Shown here in pieces: positions 57,702 through 64,000 of a stretch of DNA of 64,000 bases. How positions within the stretch are numbered: position 1 is the stretch's first letter; every line of letters starts with the position of its first letter. This stretch comes from an uncultured Hyphomicrobiales bacterium (GTDB taxonomy: Bacteria > Pseudomonadota > Alphaproteobacteria > Rhizobiales > Ancalomicrobiaceae), in contig CAIYYN010000013.1 of the NCBI GenBank assembly GCA_903930435.1, positions 26,773-90,772 on the forward strand, read 5' to 3'. Position numbers and translations under genes: made by a program. The notes beneath the pieces are model-generated. The model was given only the letters and a program-made list of their open reading frames with translations. It had not been told where the DNA came from and ran no database searches.

Positions 57702-58174
57702 GCTAGAACCTCCGCTTCGACGATGCCTAGTCTCTCCGTCAACATCGATATGGCAGCCGCAAGATTGTCGGTAGCGCCCGATGTCAGCCCCTCGACAAAT
57801 TCGAAGCAATAACCACGGATCGCCAATAGATGCGCTTCCGGTGTCGCTCCGAACACCTGCCGGGCGATGGCAAGCAAAGCCTCGGGCCGCAGGATGTGGC
57901 TGGTGAATTCAATCGAGGCGCCTGGCGACAGGTCACGCACGGCATAGGGCGCAGGCCCGGTCAGCGATGCGTCGACGAACCAGACGATATCGTGGCGGGC
58001 GATGTCGATGGCGTCTTCGATATTGAGCTGATAGGCCTCGAAGGCGGCGATGTGGTGCCGACCCAGTTGCTCGATGACCACTGCGACAGCGGGTCCGAGG
58101 CCATCGTCCTGGCGTCCGGGATTGCCATAGCCGATGACGAGCACTCGATCTGGTCGCGCCGCAGTTTCGCTCAT
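57698..58174 (-). CDS. hoxW: [NiFe] hydrogenase maturation protease
   Basis: A 158-residue endopeptidase of the HybD/HoxW family. The N-terminal VLVIGYGNPGRQDDGLGPAVA carries the Asp that senses bound nickel, and WFVDASLTG holds the second Asp; a later histidine (SHILRPEALL) completes the site. It removes the C-terminal tail of HoxH after nickel insertion. It overlaps hoxH and the receiver gene by 4 nt. Named hoxW by position next to hoxH. Confidence 0.93.
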   Translation of the reverse strand: MSETAARPDRVLVIGYGNPGRQDDGLGPAVAVVIEQLGRHHIAAFEAYQLNIEDAIDIARHDIVWFVDASLTGPAPYAVRDLSPGASIEFTSHILRPEALLAIARQVFGATPEAHLLAIRGYCFEFVEGLTSGATDNLAAAISMLTERLGIVEAEVLA

Positions 58175-59622
58175 TGCTTCACCCGCGTGGCGATAACGGC
58201 GCCGTCAGCGTCTTCGAGCGTCACGATCAGCGGCATGTCGCCGAGGGCATGCGTGGCGCACGACAGACATGGGTCATAGGCACGGATCGCAACCTCGACG
58301 TGGTTCAGAAGGGCTTCCGTAATCTCCTTGCCGGTCAGGTAGTCGATTGCGACTTTGGTCACGGACCGGTTCATCGCCTCATTGTTGTTGGTCGTGGAGA
58401 CGATGAGGTTGGCGCCGGTGACCTGATCGTGCTCATCGACGGTGTAATGATGGAGCAACGTGCCGCGAGGCGCCTCGATCAGGGCCATTCCCTCGGGCCG
58501 GCGATCACCGGTGAGGACGAGATCTGTGCCCTGGAGATCGTCATCGTGGAGCAGTTCGCGAATGATTTCCGCACAATGGATCATGTTGACAATCCGGGCC
58601 CAATGGTAGGCAAGCGTCGCGTGCACCAGTCCACCGGCGCCCAGCGTCATGAACTCTTGCCGGGCGGTCTGGGCAATCGGCGTGCCGATAAAGGCGCAGC
58701 AGTTCAGCTCGGCGAGCGGCCCGACGCGATACCAGCCATCGTCGCGGCCAAGTGAGCGGATATGGGGGAACTTCATGTAGCTCCAGGACCGCACTTCCTC
58801 GATGATGACATCGCGGTAGTGATCCGCATGGACGCCCTCGAATATCGGTTTCCCATCGGCAGTGATCGCCTTCAACGTGCCGTCATAGAGATCCATCCCG
58901 CCGTCCGGCCCGACAAGGCTCATGTAGCTGGAGGGGAAACTGGCGAATGTGGCATAGAGGTCGCGGTGGCTGGCGACGAACGATTTGTGAAGCTCCAGGG
59001 CGGCCTCGCACCATTTGATCACCTGATCGATATCCTTGAGCAGGCTGTCGCGATGGTCGACCGACAGGTTCTGATTGACCCCGCCCGGAATGCACAAGCG
59101 CGGATGGATGCGTCGCCCCCCGGTTGCCTCAATCACCTGCTGGCCGAATTTGCGAATGAAGATCGCCCATTTGCCGACTTCCGGGAACGCCTCAATGACA
59201 CCGACGATGTTGCGCGTCGCAACCGGTGCGTCGAACCCGAGAAGCAGATCCGGCGATGCCAGGTGAAAGACATTGACGGCATTCGACTGCAGGATCTGAC
59301 CGTGATGCATCAACCTGCGCATCTTGTCCGCTGTCGGCGTCACCTCGTCCACACCAGCCACGACGTCCATCGCCTTGGCTGCGCACAGATGATGGCTGAC
59401 GGGACAGATGCCGCAGAGGCGCTGCACGATGACGGGAACCTCCCAGTACATCCGCCCCTGAATGAACCGCTCGAAGCCCCGGAATTCGACGATGTGGAAC
59501 CGCGCCTGCTCGACGTCTCCCGCCTCGTTCAGCTTGATGGTGACCTTGCCATGGCCTTCGACGCGGGTGACCGGATCGATCACGATCTTGCGGGCGGCCC
59601 TCGTTGTCTGGATGTCGCTCAC
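58171..59622 (-). CDS. hoxH: NAD-reducing hydrogenase large (NiFe) subunit HoxH
   Basis: A 483-residue group 3d large subunit. The L1 motif RLCGICPVSHH places Cys70 and Cys73, and the L2 motif DPCLSCATH places Cys452, Cys455 and His458, so all four nickel-iron thiolates are present. The 25 residues after His458 are the tail that HoxW should remove. The start is a GTG at 59622: GGGCGG lies 7-8 nt upstream and the protein opens SDIQTTRAARKIVIDPVTRVEGHG, as in the family. An upstream ATG (59643) would overlap hoxY and lacks a ribosome site. It cycles H2 and protons with HoxY. Confidence 0.97.
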   Translation of the reverse strand: MSDIQTTRAARKIVIDPVTRVEGHGKVTIKLNEAGDVEQARFHIVEFRGFERFIQGRMYWEVPVIVQRLCGICPVSHHLCAAKAMDVVAGVDEVTPTADKMRRLMHHGQILQSNAVNVFHLASPDLLLGFDAPVATRNIVGVIEAFPEVGKWAIFIRKFGQQVIEATGGRRIHPRLCIPGGVNQNLSVDHRDSLLKDIDQVIKWCEAALELHKSFVASHRDLYATFASFPSSYMSLVGPDGGMDLYDGTLKAITADGKPIFEGVHADHYRDVIIEEVRSWSYMKFPHIRSLGRDDGWYRVGPLAELNCCAFIGTPIAQTARQEFMTLGAGGLVHATLAYHWARIVNMIHCAEIIRELLHDDDLQGTDLVLTGDRRPEGMALIEAPRGTLLHHYTVDEHDQVTGANLIVSTTNNNEAMNRSVTKVAIDYLTGKEITEALLNHVEVAIRAYDPCLSCATHALGDMPLIVTLEDADGAVIATRVKQ

Positions 59623-59635
59623 TGCCGGGTCCGCC

Positions 59636-60208
59636 CTATTCATATTTGCACAACTGATAGGGCAGCTCGGGCTCTTCACCCGTCAGGAGCGCCTTCAGGC
59701 CCTCCCACATCGCGTCTCCGGAGGGCGGACATCCCGGCAGGAAATAGTCGATCCTGACGATCTCGTGCGACGGATAGACCCGGTCAAGCAGCAGCGGCAG
59801 GTCTGGATCATTCGGGATCATGCCGGGGCCATCGAGCGAGGCACCGTTGAGGTAGACCGACTCAAGACAGTCCCTGAGGCTGATTGAATTGCGCATCGCC
59901 GGCACACCGCCGTTGATCGCGCAGGCGCCGACCGAAACCAGGATCCGGCAGTTTTTACGGAAATCGCGGAGTTCCGCGACGTTGTATTCGTTGGAACAGC
60001 CGCCTTCGATAAAGCCGACATCGACAAGGCGGTCGAACGTCTTCTTGTCGTCAAATGGAGATCGGTCGAGATCGACCAGATCGACCAACTCCAGAAGCCG
60101 CTCGTCGATATCGAGCAATGACATATGACAGCCGAAGCAACCGGTCAGCGAGCATGTTGCCAGCGTCGGCTTGGGCGCATCCGGCACCCCGGCGAGGGCC
60201 GCCATCAT
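59636..60208 (-). CDS. hoxY: NAD-reducing hydrogenase small subunit HoxY
   Basis: A 190-residue small subunit carrying a single [4Fe-4S] centre, the short form typical of group 3d. LTGCFGCHMSLLDID provides Cys24 and Cys27, SVGACAINGG a third ligand, and FLPGCPPSGDA the fourth. The C-terminal domain with two extra clusters found in group 1 enzymes is absent, as expected. It overlaps hoxU by 4 nt and ends 13 nt before hoxH. Confidence 0.97.
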   Translation of the reverse strand: MMAALAGVPDAPKPTLATCSLTGCFGCHMSLLDIDERLLELVDLVDLDRSPFDDKKTFDRLVDVGFIEGGCSNEYNVAELRDFRKNCRILVSVGACAINGGVPAMRNSISLRDCLESVYLNGASLDGPGMIPNDPDLPLLLDRVYPSHEIVRIDYFLPGCPPSGDAMWEGLKALLTGEEPELPYQLCKYE

Positions 60209-60927
60209 GATTTCACCTGCTTGCGCCGTGCCTCGATATCGCTGCCGATCGGGGCGAGGTCAAAGCGTCGCTGGCCGTTGGGCACGCGATAGCTGTCGCG
60301 CTTTATGACGATGCAGGCGACCGGACAAACGCGAGCGGCCTTGTCGATGGCTGCCATCTGGGTCTCACCGAGGCCACCGGTCGCATCGATATTAAGCCGC
60401 ATCGTGATGCCACGGCCTGAAAAGCCAAATACCGTCTTTCCGTCTTCCATCCGCGATGCCCTGATGCAGCGCGAACACAGAATGCAGCGGTCGTGATCGA
60501 GGTAAATATCCGGATGGGTCGCATCGATACCGCGATCCGGCCACTGATAAACTTCCTTCGGCGCCTGCATGCCGAGGCGGTAGCCGAGCGCCTGAAGTTC
60601 GCAATTCCCGCTGGCCACGCAATAGGGGCACGGATGGTTGCCCTCGACGAACAGCATCTCGATGATCATACGCCGGTCGTCGTTCAGCTCCTTGGTATTG
60701 TTTTCGATCGACATCCCATGGGCGGCGGGCGTCACACAGGTTGCGCTGTTGCGGCCGTTGACCTTGCACGTGCAGACACGACAATTGCCAGATGGCTCTA
60801 GCTCCGGGTGATGACAGAGACGCGGGATGTAAATGCCGGCCGCGTCGCAGGCCTCGATAATCGATTGGCCTTCCAGGGCCGTAATCTCGACGTCGTCTAT
60901 TGTGAAGCGGATCGGCTCGGCAGCCAT
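60205..60927 (-). CDS. hoxU: NAD-reducing hydrogenase diaphorase subunit HoxU
   Basis: A 240-residue electron-relay subunit like the N-terminal part of NuoG. The [2Fe-2S] ligands are Cys38, Cys49, Cys52 and Cys64. A His-Cys3 type [4Fe-4S] centre is in GNHPCPYCVASGNC (His98, Cys100, Cys103, Cys109). Another [4Fe-4S] centre uses CILCSRC (148, 151, 154) and Cys201 or Cys205. It links HoxF to HoxYH. It starts 1 nt before the hoxF stop region and overlaps hoxY by 4 nt. Confidence 0.97.
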   Translation of the reverse strand: MAAEPIRFTIDDVEITALEGQSIIEACDAAGIYIPRLCHHPELEPSGNCRVCTCKVNGRNSATCVTPAAHGMSIENNTKELNDDRRMIIEMLFVEGNHPCPYCVASGNCELQALGYRLGMQAPKEVYQWPDRGIDATHPDIYLDHDRCILCSRCIRASRMEDGKTVFGFSGRGITMRLNIDATGGLGETQMAAIDKAARVCPVACIVIKRDSYRVPNGQRRFDLAPIGSDIEARRKQVKS

Positions 60928-60928
60928 G

Positions 60929-62812
60929 TCAGGCCTCCTCGGGAACAGATGCGCGGCCCTGGATCAGCACTGCAGCCCGCAGCGCGTCTTCCAAACTGAC
61001 ACGAGGGCTGAACGGCTCCGGGCTGAGTCGTGCCTCATAAAGCTCTGGAAAGTTGCGCATGGTGCTCAGGATCGGGTTCGGCGCCATCTGCCCGAGCCCG
61101 CAGCGGCTCATGCGAGCGACGGTATGGCCGAGCGCCTCGGTGGCCTTCAGATCGTCGAGGGTGGCGCGTCCAGCGACGATTTTTTCCATGCCCTGCTTCA
61201 GGAGGGTCGTTCCAACCCGGCAGGGCGCGCACCAGCCACAGGATTCATCGACAAAGAAGGCAGCAAATTGCAGCGCGATATCGAGGATGTCGCGGGTCGG
61301 ACCGAAGATCATCGTCGATCCGCCCGTCGAGAGATCCTCGTAGGCGATGCGGCGGCCGAAATCCTTCGGTGCGACCGATTGGCCCGAAGGACCTCCGATC
61401 TGGACGAAAGCCGCATCAGGCGCTCCGACCATGTCGAGGAGTTCATTGACGGTGATCCCGAACGGGACCTCGTAGACGCCGGGCCGGGAGCAATCGCCGG
61501 CAACGCTCATCAGCTTGGTGCCGGTCGATTCCGCCGTGCCAAGTCCTGAAAACCAAGCGGCTCCCTGGGCCAGGATGCGGGCGGCGCAGGCGAATGTCTC
61601 CACGTTGTCGATGGCCGTCGGCTGGTGCAGATAGCCGCGTTCGGTTGGAAAAGGTGGCCGGTCACGCGGCGTACCACGCTTCCCCTCCAGCGATTCCAGC
61701 AGCGAGGATTCCTCGCCACAAATGTAGGCGCCCGCGCCCAACTGGATGCGGATGTCGAAATCAAAGCCCTTGCGTCCAAGGATATTGGTTCCCAACAGAC
61801 CGGCGCTGCGGCGGTTGGCCAACACATCCTGCAACATATCCCAGAGATAGGCATATTCGCCGCGCAGATAGATGAGCCCATGCTTTGCCCCCAGCGCGTA
61901 ACCCGCGACCGTCATGCCGTCGATCACCAGGTCAGGAAACTCCGACAGCAGTACCCGGTCCTTGAACGTTCCCGGTTCGCCTTCGTCGGCGTTGCAGACC
62001 ACATAGTGATCGCTACCGACGGCCTTGGCCGTCAGCCGCCACTTCATGCCGGTGGGAAAACCCGCGCCGCCCCGGCCGCGAAGCTTTGATGCCGTGATTA
62101 CCGCGACAACCTCCCCCGGCTCCATCGAAAGGGCCGCGCGGAGACCGTCGTCGCGGCCCAATGGGCCGGACAGCAGCGGTCCAGCCTTGACAAGGCTGGG
62201 TTTGACGACTGCTTTTGGCAGCATCGAACCATCGACCGGATGCAGCGGGAACGGCGGTTCGTCGCCCTTGTTGCTGCGGTGCCGGAGCGAGGCGATGATG
62301 TCGGGAACGTCAGCCGGCGTCAGTTCCGTCAGAACCATCCGGTTGATCAGTGCGGCTGGCTCCTGATCGGCCATGCCGATGTCGCTAGTCCATTCCAGCG
62401 TGAATTTCCCATCCGGCGTAGTGCTACCAATGGAAATGGCGAGTGCGGATTCAAATGCCCGCGCCACATCGCCGGCACCCTTCATCAGGGATATCGGAGT
62501 CTTCGAGAGCCGGACACGAAAGCGGCCGCGCGGTTCCCGGTCGAGGAACGCATAGAAAGATACCATGTCCTCGACCTCGACGGCATGCATCCCTAACCCG
62601 TCAGCCAAGGCCTTGACCGCTTCGTCGCTGATCGATCCGAAGCGATGCTGGACGGCTTCGGCAATGTCGAGAAGACGGCTACGATCGCCGCCGAACAGGT
62701 CTATAACCCGCTTGACCTCGGTCGCTGTAGTCAAGTGTCGGTGCGGTCGTGTGACCCGCTTCCAGTGGTATTGATCACTGTTTCGACTATCGCTCGATTT
62801 GGCTTCACGCAC
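60929..62812 (-). CDS. hoxF: NAD-reducing hydrogenase diaphorase subunit HoxF (NuoE-NuoF-like fusion)
   Basis: A 627-residue flavoprotein where NAD(H) is bound. Residues about 30-180 form a NuoE-like domain that has lost all four [2Fe-2S] ligands (SKTPIS at 103-108 and DIGMA at 144-148 stand where CxxxxC and CxxxC should be). The NuoF-like part has RGRGGAGFPTG near 246-255 for FMN/NADH, and CGWCAPC with a later SRCGLGQ for one [4Fe-4S] centre. The start is a GTG at 62812 with GGAGG 8 nt upstream; a GTG at 62821 is too close to that site. It is the first gene of the operon, and no separate hoxE is present. Confidence 0.96.
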   Translation of the reverse strand: MREAKSSDSRNSDQYHWKRVTRPHRHLTTATEVKRVIDLFGGDRSRLLDIAEAVQHRFGSISDEAVKALADGLGMHAVEVEDMVSFYAFLDREPRGRFRVRLSKTPISLMKGAGDVARAFESALAISIGSTTPDGKFTLEWTSDIGMADQEPAALINRMVLTELTPADVPDIIASLRHRSNKGDEPPFPLHPVDGSMLPKAVVKPSLVKAGPLLSGPLGRDDGLRAALSMEPGEVVAVITASKLRGRGGAGFPTGMKWRLTAKAVGSDHYVVCNADEGEPGTFKDRVLLSEFPDLVIDGMTVAGYALGAKHGLIYLRGEYAYLWDMLQDVLANRRSAGLLGTNILGRKGFDFDIRIQLGAGAYICGEESSLLESLEGKRGTPRDRPPFPTERGYLHQPTAIDNVETFACAARILAQGAAWFSGLGTAESTGTKLMSVAGDCSRPGVYEVPFGITVNELLDMVGAPDAAFVQIGGPSGQSVAPKDFGRRIAYEDLSTGGSTMIFGPTRDILDIALQFAAFFVDESCGWCAPCRVGTTLLKQGMEKIVAGRATLDDLKATEALGHTVARMSRCGLGQMAPNPILSTMRNFPELYEARLSPEPFSPRVSLEDALRAAVLIQGRASVPEEA

Positions 62813-63627
62813 ATGTCTCACCTCCGAATATAAAGAGAATTCAGATATATAGAGAATCGGGCCTGGATTTTTCGCGTGACCCGCTATTGGTCGCCAGGCT
62901 TCTTAGATTGCGCACGAGGTTCCGAAGCGACGGTTTGTCCGAACAGTATTTCCGGCAGCATGGTTTTACCGGACCAGCATTCGTTTGCGGAGGGACGGAA
63001 ACTACGCATTTGTGTACGCGCGAACTGTGCGACGGTCGGAGAGCGTGTTGGATTCTGCTCTGATCCCGGAGATGCCGGCGGGCGACGTTAATGCAATAGG
63101 GTGGCGTTTAAATCGTATGGCAGCGTGGTCAAACCCTGCGTCAAACATAATTGCCAATTGCGTAGTCAGTCACGGTTCGACAGTGACGCATTGTACGATC
63201 CGATCTGTCCGAAGCGCCACCGCCCGGCTGACCGCCGCTGACGCCTCCGGATCGACCGACCTCGTTTTGTGACAACGCGATCGCGCGGCGCTCCCGTAAG
63301 CCTGCGCACCAAAAAGGAATATCCCTGCCAACTCATTTCAAGCAGGCTTCCGCCGTCAGCAGTTTGATATTCTTCAGGATCGATATTGCGTATTTTCCGA
63401 TCCTAGCCGATGGCGTGTGCCATCTGCTTTAAGTGAAGCGGTTGAGAAAGATCTAGAAAGAAATAAAAAAAGCCGACCATGGCGATTAACCCAAGTAAAT
63501 ATATAATATATTGATATTTTTATTGTGATTTAAAACTAAATAGGATCGTTATCATCGCGATTAATGTACGTAATATTTGAAAATTATTTAAAGAAAATGA
63601 ATATAACTAAAGTAGAAGGACGTAAAT
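62813..63627. promoter_or_regulatory. hox promoter region and non-coding interval
   Basis: These 815 bases must hold the promoter of the 12-gene hydrogenase operon at their left edge. Short open frames on the plus strand (62876-63091, 62985-63272) have no ribosome site and no recognisable motif. Further right, 63440-63627 is extremely AT-rich (runs such as TAAATATATAATATATTG) and has GCGATTAA twice. AATTG-C-CAATT (63149-63159) is a small palindrome. I could not find a sigma-54 -24/-12 pair or an FNR/FixK box by eye. Confidence 0.5.
62826..62857 (-). promoter_or_regulatory. tandem AT-rich direct repeats just upstream of hoxF
   Basis: Two copies of an ATTCTCTWTATAT element (minus-strand sense) lie 17 bp apart, the nearer copy ending about 14 nt from the hoxF start codon. 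They could be -10-like elements, or an activator or repressor site; the nearer copy would be in the leader close to the ribosome site. Confidence 0.4.
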
Positions 63628-63804
63628 ATGGTGAATCAACGCCGATGCCTTATAATCGGTAATTCGACAAAGGAAGTATTTGTGGTGAATGGCAATGAAG
63701 TCTGCGGCCAAGATCTGGCCGAGGCTTTTGCGATAACCGATCGAGATTATCGCCCAAGAGAGACCGTCGTTCAAATGGAGAAACTAGGACCTGTTGACAA
63801 ATAG
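63628..63804 (+). CDS. small hypothetical protein, 58 residues
   Basis: An ATG at 63628 with AGAAGGA about 6 nt upstream begins a 58-codon frame, ending in TAG. The protein opens MVNQRRCLIIGNSTKEVFVV and continues NGNEVCGQDLAEAFAI. The stretch VFVVNGNEVCGQDLAEAF is reminiscent of the first strand and helix of receiver domains (VLVVEDN-x-DLAEAF) but with the acidic pair replaced, so it could be a degenerate or truncated receiver relic, or an unrelated small protein. It follows a strongly AT-rich leader. I would treat function as unknown. Confidence 0.45.
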   Translation: MVNQRRCLIIGNSTKEVFVVNGNEVCGQDLAEAFAITDRDYRPRETVVQMEKLGPVDK

Positions 63805-64000
63805 GATTCCCAAGATGTCGCTTGGCACTTAATTGTAAGAATACGCCGGTTCGGTCCAAGTTTGGCATTTAAATATGAGAATCTTGGCCGTGGGATTCTC
63901 AAATTAAGAGCATCTGCGGTAAAGCCTTCCGCCGACGAGCTCGGGCTATCATGCTCTCGGCAGCATCAGTGAATCGGACCTTGTTTTCGCCAATCATGTG
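63805..64000. repeat. imperfect direct repeats and a hairpin at the right edge
   Basis: Two similar blocks start at 63821 (CTTGGCACTTAATTGTAAGA) and 63861 (TTTGGCATTTAAATATGAGA), 40 bp apart. GAGAATC (63877-63883) and GATTCTC (63894-63900) form a perfect 7-bp inverted repeat. GGATTC followed by CAA occurs at about 63804 and 63893. The pattern looks like a control region for a gene beyond the window. No coding frame was recognised. Confidence 0.4.

Noticed and set aside
62876..63272. Two overlapping plus-strand frames upstream of hoxF
   Set aside because: No ribosome sites, no similarity to known proteins, and different frames covering the same non-coding DNA.
63821..63838. Possible sigma-54 promoter (TTGGCAC then TTG)
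   Set aside because: The spacing between the GG and the expected GC is one base short and the GC is not present; sigma-54 promoters rarely tolerate this.

Overview
The window is about 64 kb of roughly 60% GC DNA with tight, ATGA-coupled operons. Gene families and start-site style suggest an alphaproteobacterium, probably of the Hyphomicrobiales (Bradyrhizobium, Beijerinckia or Methylocystis-like). That placement is inferred from gene content only; there is no rRNA or other phylogenetic marker here. I see no tRNA, rRNA, CRISPR array, insertion sequence or prophage.

Layout. (1) 1-8081 is a pyruvate-to-acetate fermentation block: the end of a GltD-like iron-sulfur flavoprotein, pyruvate:ferredoxin oxidoreductase and a dihydroorotate-dehydrogenase-like protein on the plus strand, then acetate kinase and a MaoC-phosphotransacetylase fusion on the minus strand. 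(2) 8502-16395 holds oleate hydratase, a MgtA-type Mg2+ ATPase, an MscS channel, a zinc alcohol dehydrogenase and the NAD(P)HX repair enzyme. (3) 16817-34336 is an envelope, efflux and stress block: an RND adaptor/permease pair, a stress-type glycine-rich membrane protein, a YhiI/RbbA/YhhJ-like ABC exporter, a BON-domain protein, a VIT-family transporter and a MacA-MacB-NodT tripartite exporter. (4) 34782-37402 is a two-subunit isoquinoline-oxidoreductase-type molybdoenzyme. (5) 37718-43237 has phosphoglucomutase, glucan phosphorylase and PPK2. (6) 43443-50838 has alcohol dehydrogenase, an SDR, WrbA, three transhydrogenase genes and a succinate-semialdehyde dehydrogenase. (7) 51243-62812 is an uninterrupted 12-gene operon for an NAD+-reducing group 3d [NiFe] hydrogenase: hoxF-U-Y-H, a maturation protease, a stand-alone receiver protein, then hypA-B-F-C-D-E. 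(8) 62813-64000 is mostly non-coding and AT-rich, with one small ORF and repeated motifs.

How the genes fit together. Glycogen phosphorylase and phosphoglucomutase release sugar phosphate. Pyruvate oxidoreductase, Pta and Ack convert pyruvate to acetate and ATP. Alcohol dehydrogenases, transhydrogenase and the bidirectional hydrogenase exchange electrons between ferredoxin, NAD(P)H, alcohols and H2. PPK2 links polyphosphate to nucleotide phosphorylation. Oleate hydratase, WrbA, Mg2+ uptake, NAD(P)HX repair and the exporters fit stress survival. Taken together this reads as a low-oxygen or energy-limitation survival island. The most unusual points are the receiver-only protein inside the hydrogenase operon, the loss of all four NuoE-type cysteines in HoxF, two gene remnants in intergenic DNA, and the repeat-rich DNA around the hox promoter.
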